From NCBI GenBank assembly GCA_030642865.1, contig DAOWMW010000063.1, positions 1 to 7,290 of the forward strand: a stretch of 7,290 nt of DNA, given 5' to 3'. Shown piece after piece: positions 1 to 5,671 of the stretch. Each line of letters opens with the position of its first letter. The stretch's first letter is position 1. The notes under the pieces are model-generated. The model had not been told where the DNA came from. It saw only the letters and a program-made list of their open reading frames with translations, and did not search any database. The position numbers were made by a program, and so were the translations under genes. The stretch comes from Desulfobacteraceae bacterium (GTDB lineage Bacteria; Desulfobacterota; Desulfobacteria; Desulfobacterales; BuS5).

Positions 1-139
1 AATTGGCAATTTTAAGTGTTGAGGCGCCTGCCTGACAAGGCGTGAAAACGCAGGAATATCAAGATATTTATACGTTTTCGTAACGCAGTCAGGCAGGATG
101 GATCGACGCTTAAAATGCTAAGTTATTTTTGATCGAGTC
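1..139. repeat. 155-bp palindromic repeat, copy 1 (left end outside window)
   Basis: This segment matches 2243-2381 base for base without gaps. There are five differences (positions 43, 48, 51, 57, 81), all transitions, so identity is about 96%. The element is a long imperfect palindrome. CCTGCCTGAC near 27-36 pairs with GTCAGGCAGG at 88-97, and the outer ATTTTAAGTGTTGA arm pairs with TCGACGCTTAAAAT. The centre (about 44-60 against 63-79) is also self-complementary. The leftmost 16 bases of the full unit would lie before position 1. No ORF is inside. It sits 30 bp past the stop of the epimerase gene, so it could act as a 3' end or terminator for that operon. A MITE or a REP-like structured repeat is the most likely nature (inference). 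Confidence 0.9.
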
Positions 140-169
140 CTAACCCTGTTACTAAAAAATATGATGGTT

Positions 170-565
170 TTATGGGACCTCTTTTATTTCAATCAAAAGC
201 CCCTGGGCACTTTTAGGATGGACAAATGCGACTTTGGGTTCCCGATCAAACATTTTCCCCACAACCTTGATACCTTTTTGCTCAAGTTCATCCGAAAAAG
301 TTTTGATATCGTCACATCGTATGGAAATATGATGAAGTCCGCCTCCGGATTTTTCCATAAATTTCCCTATTGCGCCGTCGGGTCCCGTGGCTTCCATTAA
401 CTCAAATTCAGTATCACCGTTTAGATTGACCTTGGCGGATATTTGCTGAAGTCCGGGGTAATCTGTCCGTGAAACCTCTTTTGCACCAAAAATATTTTCA
501 AGAAAAGAGACCATTTCATCAATGCTTTTTACAGCAATTCCAACATGATCTATACCTTTAATCAT
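170..565 (-). CDS. Methylmalonyl-CoA epimerase-like VOC protein
   Basis: This is a 131-residue protein of the vicinal oxygen chelate superfamily. It most resembles methylmalonyl-CoA epimerases, which invert the C2 stereocentre of 2-substituted malonyl-type CoA esters using a divalent metal. Two beta-alpha-beta-beta-beta modules are visible. The first opens with DHVGIAV (His7) and ends at DTEFELME (Glu55). The second opens with GLHHIS (His79) and ends with HPKSAQGLLIEI (Glu126), the family's typical C-terminal signature. His7, Glu55, His79 and Glu126 fit the four metal-ligand positions. The longer frame would begin with GTG at 571, but that codon lies inside the ribosome binding site. AGAGG (575-571) is 5 nt before the ATG at 565 and overlaps the stop codon of the thiolase gene, so the two genes are probably translationally coupled. 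The fold and family are firm. Whether the true substrate is methylmalonyl-CoA or another 2-substituted acyl-CoA of this pathway is open. Confidence 0.85.
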   Translation of the reverse strand: MIKGIDHVGIAVKSIDEMVSFLENIFGAKEVSRTDYPGLQQISAKVNLNGDTEFELMEATGPDGAIGKFMEKSGGGLHHISIRCDDIKTFSDELEQKGIKVVGKMFDREPKVAFVHPKSAQGLLIEIKEVP

Positions 566-573
566 AAGCACCT

Positions 574-1731
574 CTATTTTTTCAAAATTGTCACAGAACT
601 GTTGGGCCCGGCTCCCATGGCATGTGCCAAACCGATTTTTGCGTCCTTTACCTGCCTTTTACCTGCTTCGCCTCGCAGCTGGTTGATTATTTCACAAATC
701 TGACCAAGCCCTGTGGCTCCCAAAGGATGGCCCCTTGACATTAATCCTCCGTCAGTATTTAGAGGAATTTTTCCATCAATATCAAAAACACCTTCCTTTA
801 ACAGTTTTGCGGCTTCACCTTTTTTGCAAAAACCAAGTTTTTCTATATCCCATATTTCTGCAGAAGCCATGGTGTCGTAGGCCTGAACCACATCCATATC
901 TTCTGGCCCATACCCTGTGGCTTCATAGGCCTGCCTGACGGAAAGTTCCACAAGACCCTCTTTGGGAGGATACTTGAGACTTGCCATTGTGCTGCTCATC
1001 ATCATCCCTTCACCATATACTCCGGATGTTATAACAGATGCGGCCACAGTAAGAGCCCGACTTTTTGACTTAAGTTTATCTTCACTGCAAAGTATTACCG
1101 CAGCAGCACCATCTGCAAGGGGGCAGCAATGGAAGAGCCTTAAGGGGGTTGCCACTACCCTTGAAGCCATAACCTCTTCAAGTGTAACAGGTTTCTGGAA
1201 TCGGGCATTTGGATTTAAAGCACCGTTTTTACGATTTTTAACAGTGACCCGTGAAAAGTCCTCAAGTGTTGTGCCGGTCTCTTCCATATACTCGATTGTT
1301 TCATTGGCATAATTTGCCATCTGCGCATTAAAGCCGGAAGCAAGTTCCCAGGGTAAAAAGGCTGTGCTGGGAATGGGACCCTTGGGCATTTTCTCCATAC
1401 CTATGGCAACAGCAACATCACAAATTTCAGCAGCCACCATTAAATATGCAAGCCTGAATGCTGAACTCCCGCTGGAGCAGGCATTTTCTACATTCACTAT
1501 GGGAAGACCTGTGAGACCTATCTCTTTTATTAATTGATGCCCCGAGCCTGTCCCCTGATACACACTTCCGCAAAACGCTGCCTGCATTTCATTCCAGCTC
1601 ATTTCAGCATCATTTAAAGCATTCAGGAGAGCCTCGCTTCCAAAATCGTAGTGTTCCTTATCATAAACCTTCCACGGAATAAGTCCCATGCCGGCCACAT
1701 AAACATTTCTCATTTCGTTCAAATTTTTCAT
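574..1731 (-). CDS. SCP2/BbsB-type thiolase, partner of the OB-fold protein
   Basis: This is a 385-residue thiolase-superfamily protein, the usual length. It should cleave a 3-oxoacyl-CoA with free CoA to give acetyl-CoA or another short acyl-CoA. Visible landmarks are NACSSGSSA with the nucleophilic Cys85, HCCPLADGAAA (201-211), GHPLGATG with His335, and HAMGAG with His370. The last resembles the HN(x)GxGG end of SCP-x thiolases rather than the CxGG end of FadA/PhaA types. At the position of the usual NEAF/HDCF motif it reads AYDTM (284-288), as in 'lipid-transfer protein' thiolases that pair with OB-fold proteins. AAGAAGG lies 7 nt before the ATG. The partner gene ends 36 bp upstream and the epimerase starts 8 bp downstream, so all three look like one operon. 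BbsAB of anaerobic toluene degradation is the closest characterised arrangement I know. The Ltp2/ChsH2 steroid aldolases have a related architecture, but the retained Cys and both His residues favour thiolysis. Confidence 0.88.
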   Translation of the reverse strand: MKNLNEMRNVYVAGMGLIPWKVYDKEHYDFGSEALLNALNDAEMSWNEMQAAFCGSVYQGTGSGHQLIKEIGLTGLPIVNVENACSSGSSAFRLAYLMVAAEICDVAVAIGMEKMPKGPIPSTAFLPWELASGFNAQMANYANETIEYMEETGTTLEDFSRVTVKNRKNGALNPNARFQKPVTLEEVMASRVVATPLRLFHCCPLADGAAAVILCSEDKLKSKSRALTVAASVITSGVYGEGMMMSSTMASLKYPPKEGLVELSVRQAYEATGYGPEDMDVVQAYDTMASAEIWDIEKLGFCKKGEAAKLLKEGVFDIDGKIPLNTDGGLMSRGHPLGATGLGQICEIINQLRGEAGKRQVKDAKIGLAHAMGAGPNSSVTILKK

Positions 1732-1767
1732 ATTATAACCTTCTTGAAAATTTTATATTATATAGGC

Positions 1768-2196
1768 CTACACAGGCTTGAATTTAAAAGTTGATACTTC
1801 ATTTCCGTCTTTATCATCCCATAATTTTTCTATTACAAGCTCCACATCCATTCCCAATTTTAATGAATCATAATCATCTGTGGAAATAAGGGACTTGATT
1901 CTGATACCATCTTCTATATCAATGCAGCCGTAGCAATATGGAGCCCCTCCATGATAAAAACCCCCCGCTGGTTTTTGCATTACAACGCTGAAGGTTGCAA
2001 TTTTCCCTTTTCGGCTGAATAGAACCTTTTTAAGGGCACTTTTGTAACAATGGATGCACCAGTTTTTATTTTTTTCAGGGAAAAAAAGTTCTCCACATTC
2101 AGAACATTTGCTTCCGATTAATTGAATTTCTTCATCTGCGTTAACAGGTTTTGTCCAGAAACCTTCATCAATCGGAGTCATTTTTTCAATTGTCAT
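1768..2196 (-). CDS. Zinc-ribbon/OB-fold (DUF35, BbsA-like) thiolase subunit
   Basis: This is a 142-residue protein with the DUF35 layout. An N-terminal helix (about 8-22, DEGFWTKPVNADEEIQL) precedes a rubredoxin-like zinc ribbon with Cys31-x2-Cys34 and Cys47-x2-Cys50. An OB-fold follows (about 60-142), including KGKIATFSVV, the family's typical first strand, and a GMDVELVIEKL strand. In characterised systems these proteins form a stable complex with the adjacent SCP2-like thiolase and help shape the CoA or acyl site. Examples are BbsA with BbsB in benzylsuccinate oxidation, and the archaeal acetoacetyl-CoA thiolase/HMG-CoA synthase complex. The thiolase gene follows after 36 bp, which supports the same role here. 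The start is an ATG with CGGAGA upstream (GGAG, 9 nt spacing). It is the first gene after the complete 155-bp palindromic repeat. If the candidate promoter near 2456 is real, the repeat would lie in its 5' leader. Confidence 0.88.
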   Translation of the reverse strand: MTIEKMTPIDEGFWTKPVNADEEIQLIGSKCSECGELFFPEKNKNWCIHCYKSALKKVLFSRKGKIATFSVVMQKPAGGFYHGGAPYCYGCIDIEDGIRIKSLISTDDYDSLKLGMDVELVIEKLWDDKDGNEVSTFKFKPV

Positions 2197-2226
2197 AATA
2201 AAAATCTCCGTTAATTATTTCTTTAG

Positions 2227-2381
2227 GATTCGATCGAAAATAAATTGGCAATTTTAAGTGTTGAGGCGCCTGCCTGACAAGGCGCGAAAGCGTAGGAACA
2301 TCAAGATATTTATACGTTTTCGCAACGCAGTCAGGCAGGATGGATCGACGCTTAAAATGCTAAGTTATTTTTGATCGAGTC
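2227..2381. repeat. 155-bp palindromic repeat, copy 2 (complete)
   Basis: The complete unit runs from GATTCGATCGAAAATAA to the matching inverse TTATTTTTGATCGAGTC. The arms of about 52 bp each are inverted copies with scattered mismatches. The central part (about 2286-2323) is itself self-complementary, so nearly the whole unit can fold into one hairpin. It matches copy 1 at 139 aligned positions with five transitions and in the same orientation. There is no coding potential. It sits between the acyl-CoA dehydrogenase stop and the OB-fold gene. A nonautonomous mobile element (MITE) or a structured intergenic repeat is inferred. No clear target-site duplication can be called from one complete copy. 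Confidence 0.9.
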
Positions 2382-2410
2382 TTTACTTTAATCATTTGCA
2401 ACTATTTGGC

Positions 2411-2434
2411 TGAGGCGATCACAAAGACGTCTCA
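2411..2434. promoter_or_regulatory. Short inverted repeat, possible operator
   Basis: TGAGGCG (2411-2417) faces CGTCTCA (2428-2434) across a 10-nt spacer, with one G/T wobble in seven pairs. It lies just downstream, on the minus strand, of a TATAAT box at 2461-2456 and upstream of the OB-fold gene. It could be an operator near the transcription start or a small leader hairpin. This rests on symmetry and position only. Confidence 0.2.
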
Positions 2435-2455
2435 AATATGATATAATTTAATCAG

Positions 2456-2461
2456 ATTATA
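2456..2461 (-). promoter_or_regulatory. Candidate -10 box for the OB-fold/thiolase/epimerase unit
   Basis: A perfect TATAAT on the minus strand lies 260 bp before the OB-fold start codon, in very AT-rich DNA. No good -35 hexamer is seen at 16-18 bp, so the call is weak. If used, transcription would read through the complete 155-bp palindrome before the first gene. Alternatively, the three genes could be transcribed by read-through from the dehydrogenase. Confidence 0.2.
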
Positions 2462-2505
2462 CCTGAAACGATATATATTAATTAAATAATTACATTTATT
2501 CGTGC

Positions 2506-2532
2506 AAAAGGTCGAAAAAAAGATATTATCTT
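2506..2532 (-). terminator. Possible weak terminator after the acyl-CoA dehydrogenase
   Basis: On the minus strand the end of the dehydrogenase gene reads AAGATAATATCTTTTTTT. This is a short AT-only inverted repeat (AAGA/TCTT or longer) followed by a run of T. The stem is weak, so partial termination at best is inferred, and read-through into the next genes stays possible. Confidence 0.2.
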
Positions 2533-3677
2533 ATTGCTGAAATTTTCAACAGGTCTCTTCCTAATATCAACTTTTGAACCTGTGTAGTCCCTTCTGCCAT
2601 TGTAAGGTGTCTTACATCACGATAATATCTTTCCACAGGATATTCTTCTGTATAACCGTACCCTCCATGAACCTGAATAGCGTTTGAAGTTACCTCCAGT
2701 GCGGCCTCTGTGGAAAAAAGTTTTGAATAGGAAGCTTCTCTTTGGCAGGGCTCATCAGCATCAAGCAAAGTTGCAACACGATATCCCAAAAGCCTTGCCG
2801 TGTCCACTTTCAAGGCCATATCCACGATCAACTCCTGAACCAGCTGAAAACTCCCTATGGGTTTTCCGAACTGCTCACGGGTTTTGGCATATTTTATGGC
2901 TGCTTCCAGGGCTGCCTGGGCAACGCCAACAACACCAAATGTAACTGTGACTCTCCCCACATTAAGACCACTTAATGCAATCTTGAGCCCTTCTCCTTCT
3001 TCGCCAAGACGATTTGCCGCAGGAACCCTGCTGTCAGTAAAGACTATTTCAGAAAGGGGGCAGCAACGGTTTCCCATTTTACGAAAATCGCTGGTCTTAT
3101 ATTCTGTTTCCCCCTTTTTTACGAGAAAAGCTGTGACGCCTTTACCTTTTTTGTCGGCATCTACAGTGGCGTACACACAGATTACATCGGCAATACTTCC
3201 GCCTGTAATCAGGGTTTTAGTCCCATTTAAAATATAATGATCGCCATCTCTTTCAGCTGTTGTTTCGACACCGCTTGCATCAGAACCGACGTTTGGTTCA
3301 GTCAGCCCGAAACATGCAATTTCATCCATGCTCATGAGCCGGGGGAGAAATTTTTCCTGCTGCTCTTTTGTTCCCATTCTTGCGATGAGTTTAGTTGTCA
3401 AACCGCTTGAAGTTACCATGGAGCGAAGGGAAGGCCATGCCCTGGCAAGTTCTTCCACCATAATACAATATTCAACAAAACTTGCACCCAGCCCCCCTAT
3501 ATCTTCAGGAATCAGTGCTGCGGCATATTCAAAAGTATCAAGTTTTTTAAATATCTTATTTGTAAAATATTTTCCTTCAGTCTCGTATTCATCTGCCAGG
3601 GGGGCAATCTCTTTTTTAAGAAAATCTCTTAATGAGTCCTTTAAAATTCTTTCTTTTTGACTCAGTTTAAAATCCAT
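2526..3677 (-). CDS. Acyl-CoA dehydrogenase, glutaryl/benzylsuccinyl-CoA dehydrogenase-like
   Basis: This is a 383-residue FAD-dependent acyl-CoA dehydrogenase. It should oxidise an acyl-CoA to its 2,3-enoyl-CoA and pass electrons to electron-transfer flavoprotein. It has the N-terminal helical domain (1-120), the beta domain signature ACFGLTEPNVGSDASG (121-136), and the C-terminal helical domain with QVHGGYGYTEEYPVERYYRD (335-354). Glu362 in AEGTTQVQ is at the usual catalytic-base position. The FAD-stacking segment is KTLITGG, where the more common form is K-x-W-I-T-N. A stretch around 81-112 (WPSLRSMVTSSG onward) and the LTEPN region resemble glutaryl-CoA dehydrogenases, including an Arg85-Ser86 pair near the position that binds the distal carboxylate. 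This hints at a dicarboxylic acyl-CoA such as a benzylsuccinyl-type substrate (inference). The frame is open back to 3815, but AAGGAG sits 7 nt before the ATG at 3677 and homology begins there (MDFKLSQ). The CaiB/BaiF gene ends 165 bp upstream. Confidence 0.9.
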   Translation of the reverse strand: MDFKLSQKERILKDSLRDFLKKEIAPLADEYETEGKYFTNKIFKKLDTFEYAAALIPEDIGGLGASFVEYCIMVEELARAWPSLRSMVTSSGLTTKLIARMGTKEQQEKFLPRLMSMDEIACFGLTEPNVGSDASGVETTAERDGDHYILNGTKTLITGGSIADVICVYATVDADKKGKGVTAFLVKKGETEYKTSDFRKMGNRCCPLSEIVFTDSRVPAANRLGEEGEGLKIALSGLNVGRVTVTFGVVGVAQAALEAAIKYAKTREQFGKPIGSFQLVQELIVDMALKVDTARLLGYRVATLLDADEPCQREASYSKLFSTEAALEVTSNAIQVHGGYGYTEEYPVERYYRDVRHLTMAEGTTQVQKLILGRDLLKISAIR

Positions 3678-3726
3678 ATATTTACTCCTTAGGGTTTGTG
3701 AAATAATAACATGGCCATTCAAGATT

Positions 3727-3755
3727 ATTATAACGTGCCCGAATTTCCTTTTCAG
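3727..3755 (-). promoter_or_regulatory. Candidate sigma70-type promoter for the acyl-CoA dehydrogenase
   Basis: On the minus strand CTGAAA (3755-3750, four of six matches to TTGACA) is followed by a 17-bp spacer and a perfect TATAAT (3732-3727). The predicted start of transcription is near 3720, giving a leader of about 43 nt before the ATG at 3677. A separate promoter here would explain the 165-bp gap after the CaiB/BaiF gene in an otherwise compact cluster. It also argues against the upstream in-frame ATG/TTG extensions, which would cover it. Confidence 0.35.
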
Positions 3756-3842
3756 TTTCCATCTCATCATACTAACACGAATAAAAAAATAGCCATGTAA
3801 TTTTTTTACAAGCACTTAATAGGTGTGATGTCCGAAAAAAGA

Positions 3843-4985
3843 CTATATTGCGCCTTCTTTTTTTAATGACTCGACTTCACTGGCTGCAAGCCCCAGGTCG
3901 GTATAGATTTCCATATTATCTTTTCCAACTGCCGGCTGTTTAATCTCATCCGGATTATCAATGGTTAATTCATTTACAGGAAAGCGCCTGTATTTATCTT
4001 TGGGGAAAAATTTTCTATCTGAAAGCTGGGGATTATCCATCCAGTTTTCAAAATCACACACAGGCGCCACAGGAACATCCGCTTTTGTCAGAAGATCCAG
4101 CCAGTGCTCAGCATTTTCTTTTTTAATAGCAGCCGTTATGGTGGGGACTATTCTTTTTCTTTCAAAATTTCTTTTATGCCAGCTGCTTAAATCAGGATCA
4201 GCCGCAAGATCATCAAGGCCGAGCACCTTGCACAGATTAACCCAGAAATGATCTTCCACCACACCTATGGTTATATATTTGTTATCTTTTGTTTCAAAAA
4301 TGCCGTAGGGGCCCCGTCCCATAAATTTTGATTTTGGAGGCCGGCCATGACCGAGGTATTCAAAGTAACGGGGCATCATCCACATGGCCAGACTTTCAGA
4401 AATTGCTATATCAAGAAAAACAGGATCTTTGGATATGTTTCTGCCGTTTAATGCAGCAAGAATCGATACCAGGGCAAACATTGATCCCCCCAGGTCAGCC
4501 ACCTGGAACCCATCAGGAAATTCGGGTCCCTTATCAGGGTCACCGGAAACACCCATGAGACCGGAAAGTCCCTGATAATTAATATCATGTCCTGGAATAT
4601 TGGCATAGGGCCCTGTTTGACCATGGCCTGAAATGGAACAATATATAATTGAGGGGTTCACTTTTTTTATCGAGTCAAAATCTATACCAAGCCGTTTTGC
4701 TATACCTGGCCTGAAACCCTCCACAATAACATCCGCCTTTTTTGCAATCCTTAAGAAAGTATCAAGACCTTGTTTTTGTTTAAGATTTATACTTACAAAC
4801 TTTTTATTCCCGTTTAAATAATCAAAACAGCCAGGAATAACAGCCCGCATGGTATCCCCTGCGCCGGCCCTTTCAACCTTGACCACGGTTGCCCCCATTT
4901 CCGCCAGCATCATGGAGCAATAGGGACCGGGTAAAAGGGTTGAACAATCCAATACATATACATCTTTTAATGGTGCATAACTCAT
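3843..4985 (-). CDS. CaiB/BaiF family protein, alpha-methylacyl-CoA racemase-like
   Basis: This is a 380-residue member of family III CoA transferases, close to the length of human alpha-methylacyl-CoA racemase (382). The N-terminal Rossmann-like part has VLDCSTLLPGPYCSMMLAEMGA and VKVER. GFRPG (90-94) is the usual CoA-binding arginine motif. Three positions match the racemase active site: His133 in GHDINYQ, Asp164 in VADLGG, and Glu244 in VVEDHFW. These align with His126, Asp156 and Glu241 of the mycobacterial enzyme. Transferases of this family keep the Asp but normally lack the GHDINY histidine. It may therefore epimerise a 2-methylacyl-CoA. A CoA transferase activating the pathway acid, as BbsEF does, is the alternative. 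The longest frame begins at a TTG (4997) that overlaps the Shine-Dalgarno sequence, while GGAGGT (4995-4990) is 4 nt before the ATG at 4985, so the ATG is used here. It is the first gene of the cluster in transcription order. Confidence 0.87.
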   Translation of the reverse strand: MSYAPLKDVYVLDCSTLLPGPYCSMMLAEMGATVVKVERAGAGDTMRAVIPGCFDYLNGNKKFVSINLKQKQGLDTFLRIAKKADVIVEGFRPGIAKRLGIDFDSIKKVNPSIIYCSISGHGQTGPYANIPGHDINYQGLSGLMGVSGDPDKGPEFPDGFQVADLGGSMFALVSILAALNGRNISKDPVFLDIAISESLAMWMMPRYFEYLGHGRPPKSKFMGRGPYGIFETKDNKYITIGVVEDHFWVNLCKVLGLDDLAADPDLSSWHKRNFERKRIVPTITAAIKKENAEHWLDLLTKADVPVAPVCDFENWMDNPQLSDRKFFPKDKYRRFPVNELTIDNPDEIKQPAVGKDNMEIYTDLGLAASEVESLKKEGAI

Positions 4986-5505
4986 TATCACCTCCAAAAT
5001 TTTATAAAGATCAAAGCCTGTAATGCAAAAATCGCAGGCCGGATTTATTTCGCAAAAATTGTATACATGCGGGTTGAAGTAAATTTATGCAGGATATGAC
5101 TTTATGGGGCTGGTTTTAACCTCGGCCTTCAGATGTCAAAGCTGAGTCCATATTCAGGTCAATTTCCCCGATGATTTTACAAGACAAGAATGGAAAACCT
5201 GAAAAAGTTTTAAAAAGCCAGCTTATCAAAAACGACCCTGTAAAACAAAAAAGGTTTTAATAGATCATAAACAGCAACAAATGTCAATTTATTAAAATCA
5301 AAATATTAGCATAAATATTATAAACCTTACGATAATAATTTTGGAAAGGATAGCGGGAAAACAGCGTAGAAGATAGATTGTCACACAATTACCCATTTTA
5401 AAAATTGGCACAGAACTAGCACCGGGAGAGAATACCAATCGTATATCTCCCACCGATAACGCAGTAAAATTATTTATGTAATGGTCTATAAGAATTGGGG
5501 ATAAA
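4986..5505. other. Non-coding spacer upstream of the acyl-CoA cluster
   Basis: I see no credible gene on either strand in this AT-rich stretch. The minus strand around 5106-5160 contains an open run ending in a codon-like phrase (GEIDLNMDSALTSEGRG, then a stop), but it has no start or ribosome binding site and no recognisable relative. Small symmetric sites are present. GCCTG (5016-5020) faces CAGGC (5035-5039) about 30-55 bp before the CaiB/BaiF start codon. GGGAGA (5424-5429) faces TCTCCC (5446-5451). Any of these could be regulator sites. No convincing -35/-10 pair could be found for the CaiB/BaiF gene. Confidence 0.5.
4990..4995 (-). promoter_or_regulatory. Ribosome binding site deciding the CaiB/BaiF start
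   Basis: A perfect GGAGGT lies 4 nt before the ATG at 4985. It overlaps the in-frame TTG at 4997-4995, which excludes that TTG as the likely start and shortens the protein by four residues. Confidence 0.75.
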
Positions 5506-5671
5506 ATAAATTACCCATAATTACGCCGGGCTTGTGGTCGTCTTCAAGGAGCATCAATGGTTGCATACTCGGAGCATTTTGGGTACCCACAGGGGGATGC
5601 CCCTACGCAAATTTGGCCATTGATGCAGCACAGAAGACGGACACAAGAACAAGTAATTATGGGTAATTTAT
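5506..5671. repeat. 166-bp palindromic element, MITE-like
   Basis: The ends are a perfect 19-bp inverted repeat, ATAAATTACCCATAATTAC (5506-5524) against GTAATTATGGGTAATTTAT (5653-5671). The symmetry continues inward with a 1-nt shift: CTTGTG/CACAAG, CGTCTTC/GAAGACG and GCATCAATGG/CCATTGATGC (5551-5560, 5617-5626). The non-symmetric centre of about 55 bp contains two smaller palindromes, GGGTACCC (5581-5588) and AGGGG/CCCCT around 5591-5604. There is no ORF. The sequence is unrelated to the 155-bp repeat. Terminal TA dinucleotides would fit a TA-targeting (IS630/Tc1-like) nonautonomous element, but only one copy is visible, so mobility is inference. Confidence 0.75.

Noticed and set aside
161..400. 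Plus-strand frame of 79 codons opposite the epimerase
   Set aside because: It is a shadow of the epimerase gene on the other strand, with no independent coding evidence.
962..1312. Plus-strand open frame of 116 codons inside the thiolase gene
   Set aside because: It is antisense to a well-conserved thiolase, has no ribosome binding site and its product has no recognisable features. The same applies to the other plus-strand frames opposite the dehydrogenase, CaiB/BaiF and pncB genes.
1..2381. CRISPR array
   Set aside because: Only two large, palindromic repeat copies occur, 2.2 kb apart, with genes between them. There is no regular short repeat-spacer pattern.
3678..3815. N-terminal extension of the acyl-CoA dehydrogenase (46 extra residues)
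   Set aside because: The extension is basic and low in similarity to the family. It covers a good promoter candidate, and AAGGAG sits at the right distance before the internal ATG at 3677.
5106..5230. Minus-strand open run ending in GEIDLNMDSALTSEGRG
   Set aside because: It lacks a usable start codon with a ribosome binding site, and upstream residues are Phe/Leu-rich as expected for translated AT-rich DNA. At best it is a decayed fragment.
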